In this document: positions 1 through 11,197 of the stretch, in pieces
Layout of the letters: each line of letters starts with the position of its first letter
How positions within the stretch are numbered: the first letter of the stretch is position 1
Origin: Curvularia sp. ZM96
Lineage: Eukaryota; Ascomycota; Dothideomycetes; Pleosporales; Pleosporaceae
DNA: 64,000 nucleotides
Direction of reading: 5' to 3'
NCBI GenBank assembly: GCA_022457065.1
Contig: JAJGBQ010000002.1
Coordinates: 2,666,001 to 2,730,000 of the forward strand
Program-made: the position numbers and the translations under genes
The notes under the pieces: generated by a model
The model's database searches: none
What the model saw: the letters and a program-made list of their open reading frames with translations, nothing else
Told to the model about the DNA's origin: nothing

Positions 1-650
1 GCGTCTTGGTAGTTATCGTCTATCGTACGGTTCCATCCAGGCCTCGCCTTGGATCGCCCTGGCCGCGGATATTTATGGCGCCTTGCTCCGCCACCTCCGC
101 CCTCTCCGCCGCCCTCGCCGCCCTACAGTCGGTGAGCGGGCATGCGCATGCATTTCCGCATTCCCTGCGTCTCACCACATGTCCCTCGCCCATGCCGAGT
201 CAATGTTGGCCGCCGGTACGACCCTGGCAAACGTTATGTTCGCATCGGGACATGCAGTCACCGGAAAATATGTGCACACGGTGCAGTTATCATCTTGGCT
301 CCTCGCTGTTTGCTATCCCTCTAGACCGGAGTCCTCGAAGCTGCTGCCACTATGCATATCAAACGACAATTCCTTGTGCCTCTTATGCTTCTCTCGTTGA
401 CTGGTCTTCTTTGCGTTTCTGAGTTTTTCTTTGACAGTGCACGAGACTACTAGGCATCGCAGATGAGATCGTTCCCTGCAGACGCATGTGGTACCAGCAT
501 GCACATTGCCTATGAGAAAAACAGAAAGTGTTAGGACAAGCTCGAGTGTGTGATTCGAGACAAATACAGTGCTTTGTTCTGCATCTGGACATGTAAGCAA
601 TGCCGGACGGTGGTGAGTCTCTCCCACAACTAGTGAAACCAGAAAATGAA

Positions 651-704
651 CGAAGTGGCGGCCTACTTCAAATGTAGCTGTGTTTGTCACAATTATCTAT
701 TACT
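651..704 (-). repeat. Dispersed repeat, copy A (inverted relative to copy B)
   Basis: Read on the minus strand, this 54-base segment matches 1841-1898 on the plus strand with about five mismatches and one 4-base gap. The shared core includes TGACAAACACAGCTA and GCCGCCACTTCG. Copies A and B face each other around the gene at 1002-1668. The adjoining 618-640 is also an inverted match to 753-774. Confidence 0.75.
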
Positions 705-721
705 TGCTATGTTAGTAGTTT

Positions 722-774
722 GCCTTTATAGGTGAGCTCGTTTTGATACTCCAGTTTTACTGGTTGTGGGAGAG
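722..774 (+). repeat. Dispersed repeat, copy C
   Basis: This matches 16105-16158 on the same strand, including an identical 17-base block GGTGAGCTCGTTTTGAT and the block CCAGTTTTACTGGTT. The second block contains a small palindrome, CCAGT-TTT-ACTGG. Its end (753-774) is inverted relative to 618-640, so A and C appear to be arms of one rearranged element. Confidence 0.75.
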
Positions 775-1001
775 TGAAGCACTGTGACAATATCCATATG
801 AAAGAATCAAACGCCAACCTGTGCTGCGGGCGAATCAGGGCCCTCGAGAATGGACTTCACCTTCACCATCACCGCAGCCTAGAGCTTACCTCCACGAGAT
901 TCTTACGCTAGCAACAACACTTCCTTCCTTCACTAACAGCAAGCACTCGCCCTCAACCTACTTCAACTCAACATCAATCAACATCGCTTACGATCGAGAT
1001 C

Positions 1002-1668
1002 ATGCCGCCCAAGAAGGACGCAGACGGCAACGAGCTGCTTGTAGGCTTCACTGATAAAGAGACTAAGCTCCTCGCCGCTGCTTTCTTGAGCTCCACTGGA
1101 CCTGACAAGGTACGTCTGATCCGCTTTATTGACAAACATATCGTCTGGAGCACGTGTATACGTGCTAACATACCACAGTTCGACTATGACTTGATGGCCA
1201 CGGTCACTGGGAACACTGCTGGCTCGCTCAAGAAGATGTGTAAGTGGCATTACCCAATCGTTAACATCCGACTTATACTAATCCAAAACGCTCAAATATA
1301 GGGCCGCCAGTCAAGAGAAAGGCTATAGAGAACCACCCTTCCTTTGCCAAGTTCCTCGGCCAGTCTTCTGCCACTAGTTCCGAAGCACCAAAGTCGGCTG
1401 TCGCCCCCAAATCCAAGAAGCGCAAGACTGCCGATGACGCCGACGAAGAGACTGTTGAGTCCGAGGCCCAAGGTTCTGAATCAGAGAAGCCCCCCAAGAA
1501 GACCAAGAAGTCTGTGGCCGACAGGAAAGACCGCACTCGTCCCAAGAAGCAGCTCAAGACTGAAGAGCACGCCTCTGACGATGGCGAAAGTCCTCGTGAG
1601 TTTGCCCGCATCAACCCATGACTGCTACTAACTGTGAGTCAGTTTCAGAGGCCGAGGAGTCCTTCTAG
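1002..1668 (+). CDS. Small lysine-rich nuclear-type protein, SANT/Myb-like N-terminus
   Basis: Four exons (1002-1109, 1179-1239, 1302-1595, 1649-1668) encode 160 residues; all introns are GT-AG and the phases fit. Residues about 12-60 (GFTDKETKLLAAAFLS ... FDYDLMATVTG ... SLKKMWPPVKRK) resemble the short Myb/SANT-like segment of small fungal chromatin-type proteins, with a final Trp. This resemblance is from memory and is inference. The rest is Lys/Glu/Ser-rich with several KKxKK clusters, suggesting nuclear location and disorder. The start has good context (gatcATGccg). Function is unknown. The gene sits between inverted repeat copies at 651-704 and 1841-1898. Confidence 0.75.
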
Positions 1669-2138
1669 GTGCTGGAGCATACGACTGTTAGGATTTTAAT
1701 GGCGATCGGCTTGAGGATTTGCTATTAGGATATGGTATGGTTGACATCGTGGCATGGCGCCTGCTAGTATGCTGCGTCTTCCGGATACAGAATCTGGGAA
1801 CATTGTAGTCGTGACAGCAGCGCATACAAGCCATCAACACAGTAAACAATAGATAAATGTGACAAACACAGCTAGGTTTGAATTATGCCGCCACTTCGAC
1901 ATGACCCTGACACGCGGTGGCACGCTGTCGCGCACTCACGTGATGTCATTCGCCCGTTCCGTCATCGACGGCACGATTCCGCACTCACATCACGCCTTAC
2001 AAACCCCGTTTAGCAAACACACTATCTCGTCCACACTTCCACCGCACGAAAACTGCCGAAAGCCATAATGGCCTTGATTCGTCCGGCCTTGCGCATATAT
2101 CGGCTGAACCCGCTGCAACTAGGGTTCCTGCAGCTGCC
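1669..2138. other. Intergenic region with repeat copy B
   Basis: Holds the 3' flank of the upstream gene, repeat copy B (1841-1898) and the promoter of the dioxygenase gene. A CACGTGA box lies near 1937-1943. No gene seen. Confidence 0.6.
1841..1898 (+). repeat. Dispersed repeat, copy B
   Basis: Inverted relative to copy A (651-704), about 91% identical over the aligned bases. Similarity stops abruptly after the CCACTTCG block. Confidence 0.75.
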
Positions 2139-3174
2139 ATGAAACCATTCCATCGCGCATCTTCGCTATTCGCAACCTTACTCGGCGTCCAACGAAGCTC
2201 TGCACAGTTGTCTTCTTCCAGTAACAACACCTCAAACCCCCTGAACAGCATACAGCAAGTTCTATATCCGTCCTTCGCAGACAACATGACCCGTATCGCG
2301 CCCGTCATTTCCATCTCCCATGGCGGAGGCCCCATGCCGCTCCTCGGCGACCCAGCACATGCCGCCATTGTAAACTCACTCAAAACCCGCGTGCCCAAGA
2401 TCCTCAAGCTGGGCACACCAGAAGCCCCCAAAGCAATCGTGCTTGTTACAGCCCACTGGTCAACGGACAAAGTCACCATTGCCAGCGGCTCAAAACATGA
2501 CCTGCTATACGACTACTACGGCTTCCCACCCGAAGCTTACCAATTCAAGCACGATGCACCAGGGAGTCCAGAAGTAGCAGACCAAGTGGCCAAGGCCTTG
2601 AGCGAAGCAGGCATAGAATACGAAAAGGACTCCAAACGACGTACGTCCATCCTTCTACTCCATCCAATCTATCCCTTCACTGACTGAAAATACAACAACA
2701 GCATGGGACCACGGCGTCTTCGTCCCCATGATACTCATCGACCCCGCCGCCACAATCCCCATCGTCCAACTCTCCGTCCTCGCCTCGGAATCTCCCAAAG
2801 ACTCGTACGCTATCGGCCGCGCCCTCTCCACCCTACGCAGCCAAAACATCGCCATCATCGGCTCCGGCTTCGCTACGTTCCACAACCTGCGCTATTTCAG
2901 CCAGCTTCAGAATCCACAACTACAGGCCATGACGCTCGAGTGGAGTGAGACGGTTACCGATGCCGCCATGACGGACGACGATGTGAAGCGAGAAGAGAAG
3001 TTTATGCACTTTAGGGAGTGGCCGCATACATACACTATGCATCCGAGGCATGGTGCAGAGCATTTCTTGCCCCTGATTGTGTGTGCGGGTGCGGCGGGGA
3101 AGACCAAGGGGACGAGTTATGCGGATTCATTGCGGGGAGTGGATATGTGGAGTTATTATTGGGATGAGCAGTAA
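2139..3174 (+). CDS. LigB/DODA-type extradiol ring-cleavage dioxygenase
   Basis: Two exons (2139-2640, 2702-3174) encode 324 residues. The family consists of class III extradiol dioxygenases that open aromatic catechols, including the 4,5-DOPA dioxygenases. Expected metal-ligand histidines are visible in SHGGGPMPLLGD, TAHWST, the spliced PWDHGVFVPM and HPRHGAEHFLPL. From Met50 (base 2286) the protein has the usual family size (275 residues) and begins directly with the first motif. The 49-residue extension from 2139 is Ser/Arg-rich and could be a targeting peptide or a wrong start. The natural substrate cannot be told. The gene converges on FET3 with a 282-bp gap. Confidence 0.9.
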
Positions 3175-3456
3175 TGTCAAGATATAGAAAGAGCAATAAA
3201 ATGAGATTCTACAAAAAGGTAAAGTAAACCAGGAGTTTGATGCAGAAAAGAAGGGCGTTATCATTGAAACATATCGTATTTTTGTTATCACTTCTTCCAC
3301 TCCGGGGGAAATTCCAATTACGTTTACTCTTTTCCCATATACACACACGGCAACGCCTAGGTGAAGTCATCTATCACCACCAGACACCTTCCTTTACCAA
3401 CCCCATATCCTCCTTTCTTAACCCGCCCACCTCTTTTTGTTTCTTCATGATCTTCA

Positions 3457-5438
3457 TCACTTCTTCCCAACAGGCCTCAACCCATACCACGCAATCACGC
3501 TCACACCCAACAATCCCGACACCGTACTCATCACCAACGCCGCAATCCCCCTGCCTTCAAACCCCTCGGGCAATCTCCCTGGACTCCTATTCTCCCCGCT
3601 CAAATCTTCATACCTCACTGTATTCCCCGCCGCATTGCCCTGTGTCGGCACATTCCCCGCACGACACACGTCCCAGTGGTCTTGCGGAATGCGGGAGCCA
3701 AGTTGCTGTTGTACAGACAACGGGGACTCGATGAGCGTGGCGGTCAGACCAGATGCAACGTGCCATTCGATGTGGCAGTGGAAGAGCCACACGCCGGGGT
3801 TGTCGGAGCGGAAGCGCAGGATCATGTGGCCGTTTGGTCGGACGAGGATGGTGTCGCGGCGCATGGGGTTGCTGGATGGGGTGAGCGGGGGTGCGTTGGG
3901 GTCGTAAGGGCCTGCGTCGTCGTCGCTGCGGAGGAGGACTTGGAAGGTGTGGCCGTGGAGGTGGAAAGGGTGTCTATGATGGTGGGTTAGTTAGTGGGGA
4001 TAAGTTACCACGAGGAGAGAGAGAGGAAGAGAACTTACTTCCCCGGATCCAAGTTATTCAGCACAATTTCCACGACTTGGTTCTGCGCTAGCACAAAAGC
4101 ATTCGTGTTGGTGCCGTAGATGATGGGATCCGTGGCGTTGGATCCAGTCGATAGGACGGTGTATAAAGTAGGTACTTTGGGGCTGACGTAGGTTACGTCG
4201 TTGAAGAAGGCGCTGGATGTTCGTTAGCTACAAGAATATCGTGTCTCGGGGGAAGGGGGAAAGACTTACTAGTTCGCTCCATCGTTCAAATTGTCCATCT
4301 TAACATCCAACGTAATCGACTGGTCGACGTGATCATACGCGCCCTCCTTATTCCACGGCACAAGGTTAAAGTCATCAAATGGCTCGAACGCTTCTACGCT
4401 CTTGGCCTCTGGTAGAGCCTGCTTGTCGTCGTACACAAGCCAGCCGGTGACGTTCGGATTCAAGCCTTCGGGCACCGCGTCGAACAGATCCTCGTCCATG
4501 CTGCCCACGAACGCAAAGTTGGATTTCGTATCGTTTTTCATAGTGACGAGCACGCTGTAGCGCTGAGCAGCAGTGAGGTAAATCATGTTGGCTTCCGTGG
4601 GTTCAGTGTACACGCCGTCGACTTCGACAATGCGCATCGCGTGGTCTTCGAACCAGACGTATTGGGCGGCAAAAGCGCCCATGTTGACCATGCGGAAGAG
4701 ATAGGTTTTCCCGGGTTGCACGCTGACGGTTAGGTTCTGGGTGTCGTTGAGGAGCGCTGCTTGCGGCACAGGTTCTGCACCTGACGGGTTGGCAATGTTG
4801 ATGAAGCTTGCTAGGAGGTTGTGCATCGAGTCGTGATACCTACACGTTCTGGTGAGTAGGTGTTTTTGCTGGGTTGAAGGTCATGATAGAGCAGACTTAC
4901 CAGTCAGACAAAGTGACTACCACCTCTTCGTCGTAGAGATCTTTGTGCGGACTCTCTGGATCGTGGACAATGAGTGGACCGCGGAGACCGTCGGGATACT
5001 GGCCACGCTCATGGCTGTGATACCAATATGTGCCTGGTTGATTGACCTGCGACGTTAATCTCAGATGCTTCTACTCGGAAGTGCAACACTCACTGTGAAA
5101 TTGTACGTGAAAGAGCTACCGGGAGGGATCCCACACTGAGTGCCGCCAACAACACCGTCCATGTGCGTTGTCCCATTCATAAATAGGCCGTGGAAATGCA
5201 GACTGGTCGACTCATTTCCCAGTGAGTTCTTGACATTGACAATGACTTGATCGCCTTTTGTCGCTACAATGGGCGGGATAGGCCATTTTCCATTAATTCC
5301 TATCGTCGGGCGCGTATACTGTCCATCTGGATTCGCATACGTCCATGCTACATCAAAGTCGTATGTGACTGTCCCGGCTCGAGCAGTCGTGCTCAGAAGC
5401 AATAGTGAAACCAGGAAATTCGACAAGGAAAGCGCCAT
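3457..5438 (-). CDS. FET3: Fet3-type multicopper ferroxidase
   Basis: Five exons (5438-5094, 5046-4901, 4839-4270, 4212-4039, 3973-3457) encode 583 residues. Fet3 oxidises Fe2+ to Fe3+ at the plasma membrane and passes it to the permease Ftr1. Visible features are a signal peptide (residues 1 to about 21), copper ligands LHFHG (His81, His83), WYHSHE (His125, His127), HPFHLHGH and [12 protein letters not shown], and one C-terminal membrane segment (about 553-576) with a short RPVGKK tail. That anchor separates Fet3-type enzymes from secreted laccases. Several N-glycosylation sequons are present. It is divergent from FTR1 across a 1.04-kb promoter full of GATA-type iron boxes. The start was chosen at the signal peptide; an in-frame Met eight codons upstream would weaken it. 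Confidence 0.95.
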
Positions 5439-5595
5439 CTCGGCGGTTGGATAGGTGGGCAATGAAGAGAGAGTCTAGTCAGCCAGAAAAGCTGTACTAG
5501 ATGGTCTAGCAAGCGGGAGTGTACAAGGCGTACAGACGGCTTGACATGCGACAACTAGTGAGAGACTACCTATTTTTGACAGGAGGAATTGAATC

Positions 5596-5604
5596 ATCAG
5601 ATAA
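5596..5604 (+). promoter_or_regulatory. Iron GATA-factor box 1
   Basis: Exact ATCAGATAA, 158 bp upstream of the FET3 start codon. Confidence 0.8.
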
Positions 5605-5633
5605 GTGGCATCAGACTGATCTGACATCCGGAA

Positions 5634-5642
5634 ATCAGATAA
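5634..5642 (+). promoter_or_regulatory. Iron GATA-factor box 2
   Basis: Exact ATCAGATAA, 38 bp from box 1 in the same orientation. Confidence 0.8.
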
Positions 5643-5698
5643 CACCTCCACCTCAGCTTTTAGCCGACTAGGTGAAGCCACAGTGTTTCGGCGCCGAG

Positions 5699-5707
5699 TT
5701 ATCAGAT
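5699..5707 (-). promoter_or_regulatory. Iron GATA-factor box 3
   Basis: Reads ATCTGATAA on the minus strand. It completes a cluster of three boxes within 112 bp on the FET3 side. Confidence 0.8.
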
Positions 5708-5920
5708 CATCTGGTCATAATTTGAAGCGCAGAAGGCGCAGGTAAAACAGGACAAAGTGGGGCAGGCATGCTCCTCTGGCTCAGGTTGGCTATACCTACG
5801 GTCCTGCCCCTCCAATCACCTCCGCGGCAGCTGAAGCATCCCGCATGTTTGCAAGACGGAGAGCATGCTGCTAGACAGTGATTCGCTGCGGGCTGGTACC
5901 GATTCGGTTCTTATCGGACC

Positions 5921-5929
5921 ATCTGATAA
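5921..5929 (+). promoter_or_regulatory. Iron GATA-factor box 4
   Basis: Exact ATCTGATAA near the middle of the shared promoter. Confidence 0.75.
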
Positions 5930-6421
5930 TCTGGACCGCCATCGACCCAGCCATGTGGTCGAGCTACGGCGCCGAAGGACGAACAAGCTTGTCTTAGCCT
6001 GCGCGATTAGAATCTTGATTTGATTTGGCGTGGCTGGGCGTGAGCATCAAGCTGATCATGCGAGACTGCGGGGTTTTTCGAAGCGTGGAGAGTATTGTTG
6101 CTGTTGTCGCGGTTGATGCTTGCTCCAAGGGCATGTTACGTGGTACACTGGACCCAACAAACACTACCAACACCAGGAGTTTCTGGAGCCACAATGGCTG
6201 TACCGGCAAAATTGTACAGCAATATATCATAAGCCCGTTCACCCTACCTCGGTTACCAATCTTAACTGGGAAAAAAATAACCGCTTGCGCATGTGTACGA
6301 AGCCATTCCGAAACTCGGCTTTACATTAGCGCCATCACACGATGCACATGCGGAAGCTGAGAACATGGGCCCCTTCTCACCTCATCTGATTAGATCCCGT
6401 CTTCTTAAGCCCATCGCCTGC

Positions 6422-6430
6422 TTATCTGAT
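6422..6430 (-). promoter_or_regulatory. Iron GATA-factor box 5
   Basis: Reads ATCAGATAA on the minus strand, 47 bp upstream of the FTR1 start codon. The near match at 6384-6392 lies beside it. Confidence 0.8.
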
Positions 6431-6477
6431 TTTTCCTCTAGTTCAGAGGTTGACTGAGCGAACTGACAGCTTTCAAG

Positions 6478-7790
6478 ATGCCGAACGTCTTTGCAGTACC
6501 AGGTGCGTGGTGCGACCGCAACAACATCCACTCTGGATGCACCCGACGCGAGCAATACTAACTTTGGATTACCAGTCTTCTTCATTTGCTTCCGCGAATG
6601 TCTAGAAACTAGCATCATTGTTTCCGTCCTCCTCAGCTTCCTCAAGCAAACCCTAGGCCCTTCTCACGATGCTGCTGTCCATAAGCGACTCGTGCGCCAG
6701 GTCTGGTATGGTGTGGGAGCGGGTGTGCTCATCTGTCTGATCATCTGCGCCGGTGTGATTGGAACCTTTTACACGGCAGGAAAAAATACCTTCGAGGCCG
6801 CGGAGAATATCTGGGAGGGTGTCTTCGGAATCCTGGCAAGTATCATTATCACGGTCATGGGCGCTGCTTTGCTGCGCATTAGCAAGCTGCAGGACAAATG
6901 GCGAGCAAAGATCTCCAAGGTGTTGGAGCAAAAGGACCTTGATCTGCCTGTCAAAGGCAAGCTGAAGCGATGGACAGAGAAATACGCAATGTTCATCTTG
7001 CCATTCATCACCGTGCTTCGCGAAGGCATTGAAGCAGTGCTGTAAGTTGGTGCCAATTTCCTCACCTCAAGTCTTCTCTTGCTGACCGAGCATCCAGATT
7101 CATCGCAGGAGTCAGTCTCAGCGCTCCAGCAACAAGCTTTCCCCTTGCTGTCATTTGCGGCTTGGGTGCAGGCGCCTTGGTTGGATTTCTCATCTACAAA
7201 GGCGGCAACAAGACCTCGCTGCAGATCTTCCTCGTCGTGTCCACCTGCTTCCTCTACCTCGTGGCTGCAGGTCTCTTTTCCAAGGGTGTTTGGAATCTCG
7301 AACAGGATGCATGGGTCAAGCTCGCTGGAGAAGGTGCTGCTGAAGCTGGTTCTGGCCCTGGCAGCTATGACATTAGGAAAAGTGTTTGGCATGTCAACGT
7401 TAGTCTTCGCCTCTTTTCCCCTTGGAACTCTTATGCTAACTGTTGCACTTAGTGTTGTTCTCCACTAGAGAACGGTAGTGGCGGGTAAGCACATGTATCT
7501 ATTTCATCTCCAAAGCCCTTACTAACAACATCGCTTACAGTTGGGGAATCTTCAACTCCCTGCTCGGCTGGCAGAACAGTGCGACCTACGGCTCCGTCAT
7601 CTCGTACAACGTCTACTGGATCGCTGTGATTATCGGCTTCCTCTTCCTTGGCTGGAAAGAGAGCAAGAGCAGCGCCTCCAACAACGCTGAGACAGAAAGC
7701 GAGTCATCTGGTGAAGAGCGTGATATCGCAAAGGGAAACAAGGCCGGGAATGAGGGCGCGGGAATAAACACCGCAGTGCGGGAGATTTGA
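6478..7790 (+). CDS. FTR1: Plasma membrane high-affinity iron permease
   Basis: Five exons (6478-6502, 6576-7041, 7098-7398, 7453-7484, 7541-7790) encode 357 residues. Ftr1 carries Fe3+ delivered by Fet3 into the cell. The two iron-handling REXXE motifs are present: RECLE at residues 15-19 and REGIE at 157-161, the latter in [12 protein letters not shown], which is split by intron 2. Multiple membrane segments run through the protein, and the tail is acidic and Ser-rich ([13 protein letters not shown]) as in other Ftr1 proteins. The first exon is only 25 bases, so an automatic caller could miss it. It pairs with FET3 as the reductive iron uptake complex, and both should respond to iron through the shared boxes. 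Confidence 0.95.
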
Positions 7791-8858
7791 ACAAAAACCA
7801 AAAAGGTGGTCCACGCAAGTACTCGGGTCTGTTTCCCGCGGACTATGTCACCTATGCGATATTTGCTGTCACGGGATTATATTGGGAGGCCTAGTTAGCA
7901 CAGCCATACATATCATCCCTCAAGGGAAGGCTTATCTCGTATAAAGGCGACGCTAATGCAGCCCAAGATCCAGAAACAGAACGCCGCAAGAGAGAAAAAA
8001 TCCCAGGCCTCCCCTGAAATACGTGACAACTACAAATCTTCCGAGGAACATCAAACTGCGAGCGGATCTGTCGATGGTGCTAGCCAAGGGTAGCTATCGA
8101 TATGCTTGCGCAAACCAACGCGTGTCGTTCATGGGTTATCTGTGGGTCTCTCTTCAATCGATTGCGGTTCACGTTTGAGCTTTTCCCTCTGTTGTTGAGA
8201 GCGTTTGATTACTTTTCCCCCATTCCCGCACGTACCTCTCCATCTTTCATTCCCTTTCCCGCAATGACTTTTCCGTTGGGATGACATACCAAAGCGGAGC
8301 TGAGACGACGAAAAGCGCGCTTACAAAGCTGCCGCTGACGCATGCGCTGTGCCATATATACCCAAAAGTAACCACCTGAAGTTGTGTGTTCCTTTGGCGT
8401 GGCTGAGCCATCTCCCCACCCACTTCGCACGCCTCGTCTTGGTTGGGGCGGCCCAGCTATTCTGGGAGAGGTCTCCCGTTTAAGATGGACACAGCCCTTG
8501 TATTAGGCTCCTAGTGGGCGAGTTGAATTGATGCACAAAATAAAACCAATTTTACTTAAGAAGCTGTGACACCCCCCCATCCCACATGTTCCCTTCTCCA
8601 CACGTATAGACCCTCTTCCCCTATTTTTTGTCTCTCCGACTCTGTCTGTCTTTGAACAGTTTCATCAATCACTCGTTTGTTTTTTGCATTGAGAGCAAAC
8701 GATCCTACACACGGGCCCTCAATCACGCCGTTTGCGCGCTCACACCATTTAATACTCCATACCTAATTTTGTCGCCTTTGCTTTGAACATTTGGCGCAAG
8801 CATATTACCCAACACCAAAACCATCTGCACAAGGCAAATAGAACAACAAAAAACCAAG
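7791..8858. other. Intergenic region, pyrimidine-rich leader
   Basis: No gene seen. The right part (about 8575-8660) is strongly C/T-rich with a run of C, as is common in promoters of highly expressed fungal genes, here upstream of the GPI-type surface protein. Confidence 0.6.
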
Positions 8859-9473
8859 ATGTATTCCAAAAACCTCCTCCTCGCCGTCATGGCGTCCGCA
8901 GCAACCACCGCTGTCGCTGAATTCGCCATCATCACCACACCCGTGCCTACCAATCTCGCCGTCCTCACAGATGTACGTTTATACTAAATCCCACCCCACA
9001 ACAATCAACCAAAAAAACTGACCAACCCCACCCAGCTCTCTGGCTACAAATCCTCCATCCTCGCTGAAGTCTCCTCGGGCCTATCCTCCCTTACCGCCGA
9101 CCCAGCAAACGTCCGCAGCGCTTCATCCGCGCACGCAGGTCTTGTCTCCTTCGTCGCCACAGCCACGTACTCGATCCCGCCAAAGGTGACCGAGTTGAGC
9201 GCCCTTGAAACCTTTTCCACCACACCAGAGTGGTACTCGGCGCTGCCGACCGATGTCAAGGCCTACTACGACAAGTTCAACAAGGGCGTCCAGGATCTCG
9301 TTGACCAGGCTATCCTAGGCGAGACCAAAAACGCGACTTCTGACAGCGGCCCCAAGGCGACGGGTGCGAGTTCGAGTGGGAAGCCCCAGGAGACGGGAGG
9401 CGCCATGCAAAATCCGGTCGGGCTCATGGGTGCGGGTATTGCTGTTGCGTTTGCGGGTGTCATGGCTTTGTAG
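8859..9473 (+). CDS. Secreted GPI-anchored surface protein, uncharacterised
   Basis: Two exons (8859-8972, 9036-9473) encode 183 residues. The first 20 residues form a signal peptide ending near AVAEFA. The middle has no catalytic motif I recognise. The C-terminus shows a Ser/Gly/Thr-rich linker (KATGASSSGKPQETGGAMQN) and a hydrophobic end (LMGAGIAVAFAGVMAL), the classic GPI-attachment layout. One NAT sequon lies before the linker. Small proteins of this layout are common in Pleosporales cell walls. Function is unknown; a cell-surface or adhesion-related role is inference. Confidence 0.85.
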
Positions 9474-10185
9474 GCTGGAAGCCGGTGTTACGGGGGGTGG
9501 GCTTGGATTCAGGATGTAAGAGATCCTTGAATTATGAGATTAGGCTTGGGGGATGCTTGACGTGTTTCGGAGAATACGGCCTTGTCCTGTTCTCTTCTTT
9601 CTAGATGCATGAGGTTCTGCCTCCTTTACCTTTTCACGACCTTCTCTAATGATGCATTTGTTCTGGGCACAAGCCCTTGCTCGACTAAGGTCCATTCGTG
9701 TCACGTTTTCGAATGCCAAGTGCCTTTGCAACCTTTTCGTCTTGTCGTTTCTGTAGTTGATTATTACGAGGGCTATCAGAGGCTTCTCGTCAGGATATTG
9801 TACCATGACAAGCTCTATAGAAGTTACAAGATGTGAACGAAGGGCAGAAAATGAGGAAATATGAGTGAAGCACATATACCGTGTGAAGACTCTGGAATGA
9901 AAAAAGAGAAGGCTGTGGTGCCAGCGGCAAAGAGCCAAATCGCCAGTGACTACAAGATCGCTAATGGAAGAAGGTGTACGAAATATACTGTGATCAGGAT
10001 ACGCTAGATAGTCCAGTGAATGGGACCACCTGATCACGCGCATCCTACTGCGCACGATAGCACTTGTTGAGGGCTCGCCATATCGCAACTACGCCTCAAC
10101 TCCAGGCCAGTTTTTACTGCCCGTTATATGCGGAAACGGCTGCGTCATGTGGTAGAGCCTGCAATCTCGTGTTCCGAGGCAAGGC
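9474..10185. other. Intergenic region, convergent 3' ends
   Basis: The GPI-type gene ends to the left and PIS1 ends to the right. Several short frames occur on both strands but none has a motif or a plausible start. Confidence 0.6.
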
Positions 10186-11197
10186 TTACTGACTCTTCTT
10201 CGAGCCGTTCTTCCTGGGCAGACCTGCCAACCGCCTCGCCTCAATGTCACCTTCTGCGAGCCACTGACTCGCTGTCTTCATCTGAACTCCGTTGATCCAT
10301 TGCTTGATTAGCATGAATGGTAGCGATACCAGCATGAAAATCCAAGGAACGGTAGAGTCCATCTTGTTTGCGCGAGCCATCTCCATAGCAGCGGCAGAAA
10401 AGGGGCTAGCGAAGAACATGGAGGGCTCAGGGGCCGCGGGCGAGCCAGGTTGAAGGGACGACGGGTTCTTGGGGTCTGAGAAGAGAGTAGGCGACAGATA
10501 GGGCGAGCTAAAGGATAGAAGATAGAGGGCGATGAAGAACATCTCGTTCATGGCGCAGAGAGTGAAAAGTACTTTCTACAGTGCTGTTAGCAAGTGAAAT
10601 CTTGAGCATTGGCGCAATCAAGCAGTATCGCATTAAGACGTACGTTGTTTGAGTAGTACTGCTTCAGCAGCCAGTTCCTGCTCTCATCGACGTTCTTGTG
10701 GCTGCGCGAACTGCCACCCATGCTCAAGGTGGCATACATGTGCATGTAGTGGCTGGCTAGGTCCAGAGAAATCAACAGTTGAAACACGATGCTCCATCTG
10801 GGGAATGCCTGTGCCAAAAAGACAAGCAGGCAGGTTGTTGTGCATCTGTCCGTGACCATGTCCAGCACAGCTCCAAACTTGGTGCTTTGTTCATATTTGC
10901 GGGCTGCGTAGCCATCCAATGCATCCAGGAGGCAGGACACACTGTAGAGTAGGGTACATGTACGTGGGTGGAGGGGCATGTAGTAGAGCGAGGTGAGGGC
11001 GAGGACGACGCGCGAGTAGCCTGTCAATCAGTCTGTTAGTTATCTGGAGATCGGCCGTGATGTGGAAGAGTCGCCGTACCGATCAGGTTTGGGATAAAGA
11101 GGAATATGTTCTCCTTGGAAGCCTCGTGCTCTGCTCTTGTGGACCTTGCTGCTGCGCCATTGCCATTGCCATTCACTTGCTGCTGAATGGATGCCAT
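10186..11197 (-). CDS. PIS1: CDP-diacylglycerol-inositol 3-phosphatidyltransferase
   Basis: Three exons (11197-11080, 11020-10644, 10575-10186) encode 294 residues. The enzyme makes phosphatidylinositol from CDP-diacylglycerol and inositol in ER membranes. The CDP-alcohol phosphatidyltransferase signature DGxxAR(x8)GxxxDxxxD is seen as DGYAARKYEQSTKFGAVLDM followed by VTDR. Membrane segments follow, with the usual N-terminal NIFLFIPNLIGYSRV stretch built across intron 1. Relative to yeast Pis1 it has an extra soluble insertion (PKNPSSLQPGSPAAPEPS) and a longer basic tail (RKNGSKKSQ). Confidence 0.95.

Larger units (their letters stand above)
1..1001. other. Intergenic/edge region with repeat copies
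   Basis: No reading frame here looks like a gene: the longest frames are low-complexity and lack recognisable motifs. The right half (about 618-774) carries parts of a dispersed repeat that recurs downstream of the next gene and near 16.1 kb. The last 100 bases are the promoter and leader of the gene at 1002. Confidence 0.6.
5439..6477. promoter_or_regulatory. Shared FET3/FTR1 promoter with iron GATA boxes
   Basis: This 1039-bp gap lies between two divergent start codons. It contains five perfect copies of ATCWGATAA, the site recognised by the fungal iron-repressing GATA factors (SreA/Sre1/Urbs1 family). They lie at 5596-5604, 5634-5642, 5699-5707, 5921-5929 and 6422-6430; a near match (ATCTGATTA) is at 6384-6392. 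The inferred role is repression of both genes when iron is plentiful. Confidence 0.85.

Noticed and set aside
3457..5438. Secreted laccase
   Set aside because: The C-terminal membrane anchor and divergent pairing with FTR1 point to a Fet3 ferroxidase.
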